Below the pieces are notes generated by a model that saw only the letters and a list, made by a program, of their open reading frames with translations, did not search any database and had not been told where the DNA came from. Both the position numbers and the translations under genes were made by a program. From a virus, in the IMG/VR virus record IMGVR_UViG_3300025655_000041, positions 1 through 57,850 of that record: a DNA stretch of 57,850 bases. One strand, 5' to 3'. The first letter of the stretch is position 1; each line of letters starts with the position of its first letter. Of the stretch, positions 13,317 to 23,400 are shown in pieces.

Positions 13317-13504
13317 GCGAGACTGCTTTATACCACCAAATAGGATTACTTCAACAAGAACTTGCTCATGCAAAACAAATCATTGAAGAGTTGACTATGG
13401 AACGGAATAAATTTCGTAGTCAAGCTCTCATGAGGGCAAATAAAATAGAGACATTATCAAATGAGATCAATAAACTTTATACGGAACAAGAGTATATCCC
13501 CTAG
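13313..13504 (+). CDS. Coiled-coil protein, 63 aa
   Basis: ATGA overlap with the primase-helicase stop. Leu/Ile heptads with Glu, Gln and Lys run through most of the chain, indicating a coiled coil. Function unknown; tight coupling to the helicase suggests a linked role. Overlaps the next frame by 44 bases. Confidence 0.6.
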   Translation: MSETALYHQIGLLQQELAHAKQIIEELTMERNKFRSQALMRANKIETLSNEINKLYTEQEYIP

Positions 13505-13631
13505 CCTAGAGATTATTAAGCTATTAAATAATCTTAGGTCAAGGAACATTGAGCCTATTGACTGGCACTATGATAACAACTTCATAACCTTTAGAGTAGA
13601 GGATGAGGACCATGGCGAAGAAAGCAGATAA
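13461..13631 (+). CDS. Small hypothetical protein, 56 aa
   Basis: A 57-codon frame from ATG 13461 to TAA 13629. It begins basic (MRSINFIRNK), has a helical middle (LEIIKLLNNL), then a beta-like end and an acidic tail. The ribosome site is weak, but the frame overlaps both neighbours and fills a gap otherwise without coding. Function unknown. Confidence 0.5.
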   Translation: MRSINFIRNKSISPSLEIIKLLNNLRSRNIEPIDWHYDNNFITFRVEDEDHGEESR

Positions 13632-13728
13632 GAGTAAGGATTACTTCCTTCTTAAACCACGCAAACAAAAAACTTTCACAGGAAAGAAATATGCAGAACG
13701 TAAAAAGTATCGAGGACAAGGTCGATAA
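13612..13728 (+). CDS. Small Lys/Arg-rich protein, 38 aa
   Basis: ATG 13612 follows GAGGATGAGG. The 38 residues are strongly basic (begins MAKKADKSKD, ends KYRGQGR), suggesting nucleic-acid binding. It overlaps the preceding frame by 20 bases. Size and charge are the only clues. Confidence 0.55.
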   Translation: MAKKADKSKDYFLLKPRKQKTFTGKKYAERKKYRGQGR

Positions 13729-13747
13729 CAACAAAGGTTTTATTACC

Positions 13748-14182
13748 ATGACAACCAAGGAAGAACGATATGATACACTCTATATGGACATCGCTAAACG
13801 CGTTGCTGAAATGTCTTATGACATCGATACACAAGTTGGCGCAGTCATCGTCAAAGATGGCAACATTATCTCAATGGGCTGGAACGGTACTCCAAGCGGC
13901 TTTGACAATAGCTGTAAACACCCTGAAACGGGTATTACTTTATCTACTGTTATTCATGCTGAAGCTAACGCAATCTGTAAGCTCGCTCGTGCTAGCGGTT
14001 CTGGATTGGGTTCCACACTGTACACTACGCTCTCACCTTGTATCGAGTGTACTAAGCTTATCCTCCAATCTGGTATCAGCGAAGTTGTCGTTGAGAAAGC
14101 GTATGAGAAAGATCTAGAAGGATTTAAAATTCTTAATGAGAAAGGTATGCTAAGGGTATGCAAATCCATTACCAAAGAATAG
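13748..14182 (+). CDS. dCMP deaminase, 144 aa
   Basis: Converts dCMP to dUMP for thymidylate synthesis. Zinc and catalytic residues are plain: HAEAN (H70, E72) and PCIEC (C98, C101). The flanking QVGAVIVKDG, GWNGTPSGF and NSC segments are typical of the phage/bacterial dCMP deaminase family. I choose ATG 13748 (AAAGG upstream, start of homology); an in-frame ATG at 13691 with a fair ribosome site would add 19 residues. No thymidylate synthase is seen in the window. Confidence 0.93.
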   Translation: MTTKEERYDTLYMDIAKRVAEMSYDIDTQVGAVIVKDGNIISMGWNGTPSGFDNSCKHPETGITLSTVIHAEANAICKLARASGSGLGSTLYTTLSPCIECTKLILQSGISEVVVEKAYEKDLEGFKILNEKGMLRVCKSITKE

Positions 14183-14427
14183 AGAATATGCCTGATTACA
14201 TTGCTTGGGTACAGTGTAATCCTGAAGATCGCAGTCAAGTAGAAGAAATGTTTCCTAAAGATGAATACACTTTATTGATTGCACTAAAGCCTAACTATGA
14301 CCCTATTACTTGTTCACAGCAAGTACTTTACAATCCACCCGCTCCAACTTGGGGCTTAGATGTATGGAAGAAAGAGGACGATGGAAGATATACGGAACTA
14401 TCTACTAGAGAGAATCCGCAGCGATAA
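14158..14427 (+). CDS. Hypothetical protein, 89 aa
   Basis: Overlaps the deaminase end by 25 bases and the RNA polymerase start by 47. ATG 14188 (MPDYIAWVQC) is an alternative start that avoids most of the upstream overlap. Pro/Asp/Tyr-rich, with no recognised motif. Confidence 0.55.
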   Translation: MQIHYQRIENMPDYIAWVQCNPEDRSQVEEMFPKDEYTLLIALKPNYDPITCSQQVLYNPPAPTWGLDVWKKEDDGRYTELSTRENPQR

Positions 14428-16498
14428 CATAGGTGTTAAGCCTAGACGCAGCCTACAACTTATGCGTATGATCGACACTGATGGTGTTGATATGCTCGAC
14501 TTCCTAATCGAAGATATGATTATCTACGGACGTAAGTTCATTCAGCGTTGTTTTAAGCGCAGCAAAGTAGAGGGTGAAACCCCTATTACGCAAGCTTCAA
14601 TGGCTATCGGCAAGTATATTGTTGAGGGCTGGGACAGTAACAACGTTAACTTTAGAGACCATGTTCGTGTTGGTGATCTTATCATTGAAGGCTTTGTTAT
14701 GTGTGGTTATCTTACTATATCGGTAGGACACATGAAGAGCCGTAAGCCAGTTACAATCCATGCCACTGAAAAGTGGGGTGAAATGGAAGTTGTAGCTGGC
14801 AAAACTACTTGTATGAGTGCAGAGCCAATCCCGCCTATCACTAAACTATTTCAAGACAATGGTAGGGCAGTGATTAAAACTTGGGATAAATCTAAAGAAC
14901 ACTTGTTTATGAAGTATATTAATGCACCTTTTGTAAAGGCAATCGATAGACTACAATCAACTAGATATCGTGTCAATACAGAAGTTAACCAAGCCATTAA
15001 AGAAAATATGTTTATGTTTATTAAGAACGAAACATTTAATGGTGAAGATAAAGAAGAAAACGCTAAACTGTATCAGCGTCAAGCCTCTAAAAATCGAGAG
15101 ATTAAAGAGGTAATGGCAATAGCAGACAAGTGGCTAGGTGAGTCATTTAGTTTTTATATTGATGCAGATTACCGTGGTCGGCTATACTATAGCGAACCCT
15201 TCTTTAACTTTCAAGGTGCTGACATTGCAAGAGGTCAATTACTATTTGACGAAGGTAAACGCTTTGATGAGTCTGCTAGCTTTTGGTTAGCCGTTCATAC
15301 TGCTTGTTGCTTTAACCAGTCATATGGTATTGATGAAATCCCTGAGTGGACTACAAGCGATTACCGTTCTGTACTCGAAGAAGAAAACTTGGACACTATC
15401 TCAGTAGATAAAATGACTTTAGAAGATCGCGCTCAGTGGACTCAAGAAAACATTGATGTCATTGTTGAGATGGGTGAAATGCGAATGATCGCAGAAGAGG
15501 CCGAGAAGGCTATCTCTTTCTTAGCCTGTTGCATCGAGTGGTACCGCTACAGCACTACGGATGGGGACTACTATACTCGACTTCCAATCCCCATAGACGG
15601 TGCTAATAACGGCTGGCAACACCTAGGTGCTATGTCTAAGGATGCACTAACGGGTAGACTTGTTGGTCTTGTTCCTACCGAAATCCAGAACGACTTCTAT
15701 GTACAGATAGCTAAGAGGCTATGCGACAGGATGCCTGAATGGTTTGAAGAAAGACAGATTCCAATGAAGCATATCCGTAAGGGCATTGCTAAACGTGCAG
15801 CCATGACTCGTGCTTATAGCTGTGGTCAAAAGAAAATGTCTGAGTCTATGTATAGCGACTGTTATCAGTACGGATTTACTAATGACTACAACATTTCTAC
15901 CTGGGATTGCGATGAGCTAAGTAATCAGGTTATTAGGGCTATCCAGGAAGTTTGCCCCGGTCCTTTAGATACTATGAAGTATCTGCAGCGGTTAGCTGAT
16001 CAGGAGATTACTAACTGGTATAAGCAGTATGGTACTGATAGAGGTAAAGGTATCGAGTGGACTACACCTTCAGGCTTTCCTGTGATATACGAATGTTATC
16101 GTACTAGACCTGTTAAGGTAGACTGTTACGGCTTCAATACTCCTGATGGAGAGATCCGCTTCAAGCACGTTATTAGGGAGCATACAGACATCCCTGATCG
16201 TAGAGGCTTTATGTGCGGTATTAGCCCTAACTTTGTACATAGTATGGATGCTAGTCATATGGCTCTTGTTATAGCAGACTGGGAAGGAGACTTCGCTGCT
16301 GTGCATGACTCTTATAGCGCTCACGCTGGTAACGTAGAAGATCTTATGGTTAAGACAAGACAAAAGTTTGTTAGTATCTACGACAAAGAAAACTTCTATG
16401 ATACAATACCCTTTGGTAAGGGCTTCGAAGGAGTAGTACCTACTATCGGTAAGCTATCTATTAAGGATGTTGCTGATTCTACTTACTTCTTTTGTTAA
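14381..16498 (+). CDS. T7-like single-subunit RNA polymerase, 705 aa
   Basis: Transcribes phage genes. Signature motifs: DYRGR (263-267; T7 DWRGR), motif A IPIDGANNGWQH (D406), motif B KRAAMTRAY (K471, Y479), the PNFVHSMD block (616-623) and motif C VHDSY (D643). It ends SIKDVADSTYFFC, matching the T7 C-terminal foot. The residue after the motif B Tyr is Ser, not Gly. With 705 residues it lacks about 180 residues of the T7 N-terminal promoter-binding domain; its size is near the sum of the two N4 RNA polymerase II subunits. ATG 14381 is chosen (AGAGGA upstream) over 14360. It is the last rightward gene, unlike T7, where it is the first. Confidence 0.96.
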   Translation: MEDIRNYLLERIRSDNIGVKPRRSLQLMRMIDTDGVDMLDFLIEDMIIYGRKFIQRCFKRSKVEGETPITQASMAIGKYIVEGWDSNNVNFRDHVRVGDLIIEGFVMCGYLTISVGHMKSRKPVTIHATEKWGEMEVVAGKTTCMSAEPIPPITKLFQDNGRAVIKTWDKSKEHLFMKYINAPFVKAIDRLQSTRYRVNTEVNQAIKENMFMFIKNETFNGEDKEENAKLYQRQASKNREIKEVMAIADKWLGESFSFYIDADYRGRLYYSEPFFNFQGADIARGQLLFDEGKRFDESASFWLAVHTACCFNQSYGIDEIPEWTTSDYRSVLEEENLDTISVDKMTLEDRAQWTQENIDVIVEMGEMRMIAEEAEKAISFLACCIEWYRYSTTDGDYYTRLPIPIDGANNGWQHLGAMSKDALTGRLVGLVPTEIQNDFYVQIAKRLCDRMPEWFEERQIPMKHIRKGIAKRAAMTRAYSCGQKKMSESMYSDCYQYGFTNDYNISTWDCDELSNQVIRAIQEVCPGPLDTMKYLQRLADQEITNWYKQYGTDRGKGIEWTTPSGFPVIYECYRTRPVKVDCYGFNTPDGEIRFKHVIREHTDIPDRRGFMCGISPNFVHSMDASHMALVIADWEGDFAAVHDSYSAHAGNVEDLMVKTRQKFVSIYDKENFYDTIPFGKGFEGVVPTIGKLSIKDVADSTYFFC

Positions 16499-16506
16499 AT
16501 AAAAAA

Positions 16507-16541
16507 CCCCACAAGGTTTCCATTACGGATTCCCTGTGGGG
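16507..16541. terminator. Bidirectional intrinsic terminator between the two arms
   Basis: CCCCACAAGG (16507-16516) pairs with CCCTGTGGGG (16532-16541), with one A-C mismatch. It is flanked by six A on the left (16501-16506, T run for leftward transcription) and TATTTTTATTTT on the right. It lies 9 bases after the RNA polymerase stop and just past the last leftward gene, so it stops both converging arms. Confidence 0.9.
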
Positions 16542-16551
16542 TATTTTTATT

Positions 16552-16812
16552 TTATGTTAGTAGTTTTTTAATTCCGTCTTTAGCTTGTTTACGGAGGCGA
16601 CCAGCTTCAACTTGAGCTTGTTTACGATCCATACCTTCGTTAATAAAGTTATCAACGTTTTTATTATATACTACGTCTAGTACTGCAAAGTTAAGTTTAG
16701 GGGTGTAAGCTAGTGATGGGTCAAGATTGTATTGCTTAACAAACTCCATGTCATCAAAATCTAATCCTTGTAGCGCTAGTTTATTATAGTTCTTTTTAGT
16801 ATTCACTTTCAT
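16552..16812 (-). CDS. Hypothetical basic protein, 86 aa (last gene of the late arm)
   Basis: Starts 12 bases after the stop of the putative virion RNA polymerase with AGAGGA upstream. Lys-rich, helical C-terminal half. No family recognised. Position makes it a candidate small virion or ejection protein, but there is no direct sign. Confidence 0.7.
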   Translation of the reverse strand: MKVNTKKNYNKLALQGLDFDDMEFVKQYNLDPSLAYTPKLNFAVLDVVYNKNVDNFINEGMDRKQAQVEAGRLRKQAKDGIKKLLT

Positions 16813-16824
16813 TTAACTGTCCTC

Positions 16825-19800
16825 TTAGTTATATTGGTAAATTACTTTTGAAATGAGCTTCCAGATTTTACTTTTTAAAGACTCATTTGCTTTATGCCGT
16901 TGTTCTAAATCTGAAATAATTAGCTTCTGAGCTGCAATATCGCTGATAAGACCTTCGTAAGCTTGCATAGAAATTTCACCCCCTTCAGGACGCCATCCAG
17001 CTTTAATAGCTCTATCTAATAGCTTTTGTGCTGGACCTCTTAAGTTTACTTTAGGTACAGCCTTACGCCCTTCTGTTGTTTCGAACTCAGCGGTAAGCTG
17101 GTCTAACCCTTGGCTTAGCATTACTAAATGATCGTGCAATGCTCGATACTCACTCTCATAGTTTACCGCAATTTTCATTCCAGGATTACGTGCAGCTTTA
17201 GCTCGCATACTTGCCATTGCCGCTTTAAGCCCATCGGTTATTGCTTTAGAAATAGAGTAATTCATATTCACTTGTTTGAATTGATTATTTATTTCTCGAT
17301 GGTAAGCCTTAACACTAGTTGCATCGGTAATAATTGCGTCATGTACCGGCATAACAAATGCTGCGCCTTCCTTACGTACTCTTGCCATGTCATTTACTTT
17401 CATAATAGTATTAGCCATTACTGCAGCATCTATTTGTTGGACTGTAAGAACAGGTAATTGATTAGCCACAAGTTGTCCGAATCTAGATCTATCGGCTAAA
17501 CGATACTTGCCTGTTTCAGGATCAAACACTCGCATCCTAGTACGTTTACCCGCGCTACCAGTAGCTCTAGCTTCTGTCATCTCTAAGTTAACAATACCTT
17601 CTTCTGTTTGAATAGGAATAGTTCTTCCTGTTCTAAAGTGTTCATTAGTTCCCATATAAATAGTTGTACCTAACGGACCCACTAACTCAGGAACCACACC
17701 TAGCATTGCCCATAGTTTACCTGCGTTTTTATACAACTGTTGTTGTTGTAGGTTAAGAATAGTAAGGCCTTGTCCAATTACGTTATTAAGATCGCTAATG
17801 CGATCCATTCTAGAGTAGTCAGAAAGGTTTTCATGTCGTGCAATTACTTTAGCAATAATGTCTTTACCTGCGTCATCAATAAACTCCTGTGCGGTTTCCA
17901 TATGGAATCTAGCTGGCATACCGTATGATGTTTCCATCAATGGAACTTTAGATAATGCTTTAACCATATCGCTGCGTTGGTCTGCTGGTAACTCATAAAT
18001 TTCAGTTAATACTTCTGACCAAAAGTTTTGCTTATCGGGGTTATGTGCAAAAGGAATACCTATTTGCTTCATAGCGGTATCTAAGAATTTATCACGAATA
18101 TCTCCTTGTGATAAAATATTTCCTTCGTCGCCAAAAATAACACCAACTCTTTTCATATCATCAGTATCACCATTTTGCAACGCTTGAATTGCAATACCGT
18201 TTTGCTTTCCATCATGTTGAACTTGTGCTTTAAGTTCTAATGAATTTAGTCCTTTAGTTTTTGCATCATGCCAATTAGCAAAGTCAATAAACGCTTGTAG
18301 CTTATAACCCCAATCATCATTCTTCTTAAGGGAGGATTGATGTAGTCTACCTGCATTTGTAGCTTGATTAAATGTATTCATATCCCCAGACTTAACTGCA
18401 GCTCGCAATGCCTGCCCTTGACGTAACCATGTTTGATATACCGGATCATTTGGATTTGACATAATTGATTTAGTAATATCAATTATATTATTCCAACCCA
18501 TGTCTTCTGTACGAAGACCATTAGTTGGGTTGTAGTTATTATCTAAATCTGGGTCTAATAAATTTTTACCAATTATATAAGTCCAATTTTCCATAATCTG
18601 TTTAGTAATTTTATCACCGGACTTTATATTAACTAAAACTTTTTTAGCACTGCCAACAATATTTCTTACTAACTTGTCTGTTTGGTAGTTAAGCACTGTA
18701 TTACGAACAAAGTAACGACCTACAGAGCTAGCGTGCATATATTTATTGTAATATACTTTACCTTGGTTAGCAGTTGCGTCATTCATTGTGCGTATTATCT
18801 TTCGGGCTTGCATACGCATTACTTTATTAGCTTGATCTTGAGCGTCTACTTCTCTTCCTTCACCAAATCTTTTCTTAGCATTAGAATATGCTTCTAACCA
18901 TTTAGCTTCATGTAGACCTAATGTTTTTGCCCACTTATTATTGCTAAAAAACAGGCCGCCTGGAGCTGCATTTATTAACGTAATACGATCTGCTTCCCCC
19001 GGACCAGCAGGTTCTAATTGAATTACTGAAGCGACAATCATTTTAGCATAAGCAAAACGATCGTCATCAACTCGCATAGGTATAGTAGAAAGCCTTAACT
19101 TTACCGCATCTTCAAAAGCAGTATTTTTAGATGTTTTATTTCGTTTAGAAAGAGGCTTAGCTTTTTCGCCTAGCTCTCGTTCACGCCCTGGAAATTGATT
19201 TACTGCAGGTGGCAAGTAAGCAACGTTAACTCGGCGATCCGGCTGGATATCTTCTAAGATGCCTCTGTTTGCTCTAAAGAAAGCTTCCCCTTCTTCAGTT
19301 AGAACTAGTCGTTCATCTTTTAAATCTGTATTAGGATCATTAGCATTCAAATCAATTGCTTGAAATAGATTTTGTTCTGGTGTTGTAAACATATCATAGA
19401 TTAAGACATCTAGTGCTGCCTTAACATCTGGATCTAATGCTGCACCAGCACCGCCATATCCCATTCTAATATTTGGATCACCCATTTCATTTGGATTAGG
19501 GAGAAGTTTATCTGCTAAAGAAGAAGCCATGCGTTCGCGAATAAGTTCAGGGTCAAAAATACCATCGCCTGCAGCTTGTTCGTCTCTCATAGAAGAAACA
19601 TCTAGTGACTCATCAGTCTTGTTAAATACATCTGCTGCAGTTTCTAAGAAAGTAATTGCTAATGCATTTCCTACACGGTCAGTCATACGACCAGAAGTTT
19701 GATCAAATAATTGTGTTGAAGCTAAAAACCCTTGAACCTTGCGAGACACAGGATCGTCTGCCATAAGCATTGGCGAAATTCGTTTACTTAAAGTATCATT

Positions 19801-20367
19801 AATAAACGAACCTCTAGCAATTATATTACCATAAACATCACGACCTTGTTGTGCTTGAGGTATTGTTGAACGCATTTCATCTGCACTCTGTGCAGCATAT
19901 GTTTCTGTTGTAGCACGAGTTGCTCTTTCAGTTTGACTTTTTATTTCTGATTCTATTTGCTTATTAATAAAGGCAGGATCGTTTGAGAAAGGAGTAGTCG
20001 CCATTGGTTGAAGATCAAAGCCTTCTGGCGCTTCTTCCCCTGGAGTTTCATCTAGTGCATCTGCAGTAGTAGCAACAATACTCGGATCAAATGCACCCGC
20101 TTCAATTAATGATTGTGTTAGCGGATCAAATGACTCTTCAGCTTTTACTCTTGCTTCTGCTGTTTCAGAAGTTTCGGTACTGCCTGGAGGTAACGCTTGA
20201 ATACGTGGCTCCTCACCTAAAGGTTGAGCAATATAATCCGGACGGGCTGCTTGATCTTTCTTTGAGAGTAAATCTAATGCCTGTTCGTCTTGCACTATTT
20301 TTCTAAATTCATCTTCTTGTGCTTCTCTTGCAATCTCAGCAGGAGTTTTTTTAAATGTTAGTTTCAT
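16825..20367 (-). CDS. Putative N4-type virion RNA polymerase, 1180 aa
   Basis: All four motifs of the single-subunit RNA polymerase family occur in order: SSVGR (547-551, in place of T/DxxGR), motif A QHDGKQNGIAIQAL (catalytic D719), motif B SKVPLMETSYGM (K807, Y815-G816, same Lys-x7-Tyr-Gly spacing as T7 K631/Y639) and motif C MPVHDAIITD (D1010). The last is preceded by an LTVQQIDAAVM block like T7's FVHSQDGSHL. The divergence and the xxxGR form recall N4 gp50, whose active core is 1106 residues. The first ~400 residues are acidic and low in motifs, perhaps for packaging or ejection. The gene follows two large internal virion genes, so the enzyme is probably injected with the DNA to transcribe early genes. 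Motifs are seen; the virion location is inferred. Confidence 0.82.
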   Translation of the reverse strand: MKLTFKKTPAEIAREAQEDEFRKIVQDEQALDLLSKKDQAARPDYIAQPLGEEPRIQALPPGSTETSETAEARVKAEESFDPLTQSLIEAGAFDPSIVATTADALDETPGEEAPEGFDLQPMATTPFSNDPAFINKQIESEIKSQTERATRATTETYAAQSADEMRSTIPQAQQGRDVYGNIIARGSFINDTLSKRISPMLMADDPVSRKVQGFLASTQLFDQTSGRMTDRVGNALAITFLETAADVFNKTDESLDVSSMRDEQAAGDGIFDPELIRERMASSLADKLLPNPNEMGDPNIRMGYGGAGAALDPDVKAALDVLIYDMFTTPEQNLFQAIDLNANDPNTDLKDERLVLTEEGEAFFRANRGILEDIQPDRRVNVAYLPPAVNQFPGRERELGEKAKPLSKRNKTSKNTAFEDAVKLRLSTIPMRVDDDRFAYAKMIVASVIQLEPAGPGEADRITLINAAPGGLFFSNNKWAKTLGLHEAKWLEAYSNAKKRFGEGREVDAQDQANKVMRMQARKIIRTMNDATANQGKVYYNKYMHASSVGRYFVRNTVLNYQTDKLVRNIVGSAKKVLVNIKSGDKITKQIMENWTYIIGKNLLDPDLDNNYNPTNGLRTEDMGWNNIIDITKSIMSNPNDPVYQTWLRQGQALRAAVKSGDMNTFNQATNAGRLHQSSLKKNDDWGYKLQAFIDFANWHDAKTKGLNSLELKAQVQHDGKQNGIAIQALQNGDTDDMKRVGVIFGDEGNILSQGDIRDKFLDTAMKQIGIPFAHNPDKQNFWSEVLTEIYELPADQRSDMVKALSKVPLMETSYGMPARFHMETAQEFIDDAGKDIIAKVIARHENLSDYSRMDRISDLNNVIGQGLTILNLQQQQLYKNAGKLWAMLGVVPELVGPLGTTIYMGTNEHFRTGRTIPIQTEEGIVNLEMTEARATGSAGKRTRMRVFDPETGKYRLADRSRFGQLVANQLPVLTVQQIDAAVMANTIMKVNDMARVRKEGAAFVMPVHDAIITDATSVKAYHREINNQFKQVNMNYSISKAITDGLKAAMASMRAKAARNPGMKIAVNYESEYRALHDHLVMLSQGLDQLTAEFETTEGRKAVPKVNLRGPAQKLLDRAIKAGWRPEGGEISMQAYEGLISDIAAQKLIISDLEQRHKANESLKSKIWKLISKVIYQYN

Positions 20368-20383
20368 ACTAATCTCCTAGTAT

Positions 20384-20408
20384 GGACGGTACCTTTGGAG
20401 TACCGCCC
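20384..20408 (-). promoter_or_regulatory. Hairpin before the putative virion RNA polymerase gene
   Basis: On the - strand GGGCGGTAC pairs with GTACCGTCC (9 bp, one G-T pair) around TCCAAAG. It lies between the stop of the 1432-aa gene and the ribosome site TAGGAG. There is no T run, so it is not a normal terminator. It may attenuate or process the mRNA to limit polymerase amount. Confidence 0.5.
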
Positions 20409-20414
20409 GTAGGT

Positions 20415-23400
20415 TTATTTTAAAAGAATATCTCTTACTTCATTAGCCGTTGGTATATCAATATCAGGAAATGGGTTTTGCCCTGTTACACCTTTACCAA
20501 TTGAATGTCTTAGTCCTGTAAATGGTGCAATATAAGGAGCAGCACCAGCTAGTTTAGCTACTCCACGTTCACCTTCACCACTAAGCAAATCACCTGTTGC
20601 TTCAAATACTCTTTGAATATTTCTAGCAGAAGGCCCACTCTCGCCAAACAATATACTAAAGCTATTATCGCCACGAGTAGGATATAGCGGTTTAGCTGCG
20701 TCTAATACTTTTTCGTATTGACCTAGTACACCTGAAGAATACAATGCTCTTTGAGCATAGCCCATTTCATCTAAATAAGGGCTAGCTTGACCAAACTTAA
20801 TAATATCTTTTAAGTGTTGCGAGGCAGCGCCTAACGCTATCATTGTAACAATCATTGCAAAGGTATCGTACTTTACTTGAGGAGTACCTTTTCTTAGTTG
20901 TTTATTCCAAAGCTTAGGCACAATGTTTGCGGTAAAAGTACTAATAAATCCATTGAATTGAGTGAAGAGTTGATAGTGCGGATCCTGAAAAAACAAGGGT
21001 CTGTTAGCAGCCCCCGGTAATTGAACTCGTTCTTTAACAAAACGGTATACTGCTAGATCCATAATATCATTTAACTTGTCTTCTAGCTTAGCTGCAGCTT
21101 CAACAACACTTGCGTCACGCGGTACTGCATTATTTGATTGCATATTACGGATAGCTTTTCTTAAAGCCTTAACTCTTTTGCTAGGCGACTTAATATACAA
21201 TGCATCTGTTTTATCTACTGATGAGTCTGTCTTATCTAAAACATTAAAGACTTCATCACGGTAAACTTGATCTAAGTCAGATAACAATTCCATCATTTCA
21301 TCTGGATTGATACCTAAATCGAGAAGTTGATTATAAGTTCTTATTTCAATCTCTGACATTTTATCAAAGTCGAATCCACCTGTTTCAATACGGAAGCCAG
21401 ATGCTTTACCGGCAATAGTAATTGGTACTCTTATTTTCTTCCGTGGAGCTAAGTCTAATATATCAAATCCAGACTTAACAAAATCAACTGCTAATCCTGC
21501 TGCCATTCTTCGTTGTATTTGAGTTACCTTCGTAAGACCAATACCTTTAAAGAATGACTCATGTAATCGCATAAATGCGACATCACGCTCACCTGTTGCT
21601 AAACGATCTACCACTGAGCTGGTGTCAGCACTCTGGCCTACTTCCTTAAGCAGCTTTTCGGTTTTAGCAACTTCAGCAGCTAAGGCTTTATCGAACGCTT
21701 GCATTACCTGATTAGTTAGTTGTTTAGTTGCAGCTTTAAACTCAGCATCAGTCTTTAAGTTAAAAAATAACAACGCAGTTTCTGGTATAGAAGATAAAGC
21801 TGCTAGTGGGAGGCCAGCAAGCAATGACCAACTTGTTAAGAAAGAATTAATTGCTGCTGCTTTTTTGCTTTCAATACGATTAAAGTTACCATGAGTACTA
21901 TCGATAATTGAAGTCATATAGTAGGCAAATTTATCTATTTCTGCTTTACTTAAATCAGAGCCAGGTAGTGATTGTTCTTCCACTAATTGCTGAAACATCT
22001 TGTTTAACTTGCGACCGCCATGACCAAAGTAGTCTGTTACTGAAGAATACTTAGCAGCATCCATTCTGTTACGATGTAATGTTTCAAACATATTATCGCT
22101 AGACCAGTCACTAAAATTTGGTTTTTCAGTTATCTTAAAAAAGGCACGTTTCACTGAATTAGGTAAATAAGTAACGCCATTAATTAGTGATGCGTTAGTA
22201 TTAACTGTACCCTGTCCTTGACGAACAATACTTTCGTATAGCTCTTGTCTATCGTCTTCAGTTAATTGAGAACCAAGGTTAGTTTTAAGCCATTTCATAA
22301 AGCCTTCTTTATTTGCTTTAACTTTTTTCCAATCAAAACCTTGATGTTGCCACCAATAATCAGGATTATAACCTATCGTATCACCAGTCTCTCTTGTATA
22401 AGATCCACTAATTTTTTCATGTGCTTTATCATAAGAGTTTTTAACTTGTTTAGCTGCAATATAAAGCTTTTTCATTTCAACTTCTTGATCAACAGTTAAG
22501 TTAAGCTCGATCAATCCTGCGTTATTAATATTTGCTTTTGCAACATCTCTATAACGTTTGATTTGAGCAGGCTCAGTTAAACCTAATCCTGCCAACGCTT
22601 GTTTTGCAGCGGCGCGTTGTTGTGGCGTAGAGCGAACATCATAATAGATATTAACAAGCGGGTAAGCACCTAAACGGCTTAACGTATATGCTTCATACAA
22701 ATCAAATTGTCCAGATCTACCAAACTCTCTTAGCTTACGGCTAATGGCTTCTACATTTTTAGTTTTAAGCTTACCGAACCCTAATAACTTACCAATTCCA
22801 GGCTCATCAACTAACGCAGTCATTTCTCCCATTGTTAAGTCATGCGCCTCTTTAAAGTTTGCACCTGAGTGATATCTACCTGTAGTATCTGCACCAATTA
22901 ACGCAAAGATTTTCATAGCCATTGGACTCAGCACAAGCTTTTCCATATTGATAGCTGCTTTTTCAGAGGCTAAAACTAGTTTAGCTGCACCCTGTATAGC
23001 TGCATCTACAAAATCTTTAGGATCTTTAATGTTTCGAAGGGTATTCATTAATCCTTGTTGATCTACAATATAAGAATCGTGTGCTTGACGACGAGCTTCA
23101 GTCCCGTTATCCCGTAAACCTTCTGCTTCCTCAATAATGTTTTCAACATCTGGAATTATAACTCCGTTATTTGCATCTTCAATTCTTTTATTTTCAATAA
23201 CATTGTTTCGATCGGCACTATAAAGCCCACGATCTAACGCCATAAGCTTATTCTTACCTTGTTGATGGATATTGTTTGCCATTGATAGCGCACCACCAAC
23301 AGAACCCCCTGCTAATGCTGCGTTGATTGCTCGATCTAAGAGTTCTTCTTGAGTGTAAGTGGTTTCAGATACACTAGCAGCAACTGCTGTTTGAATAATA

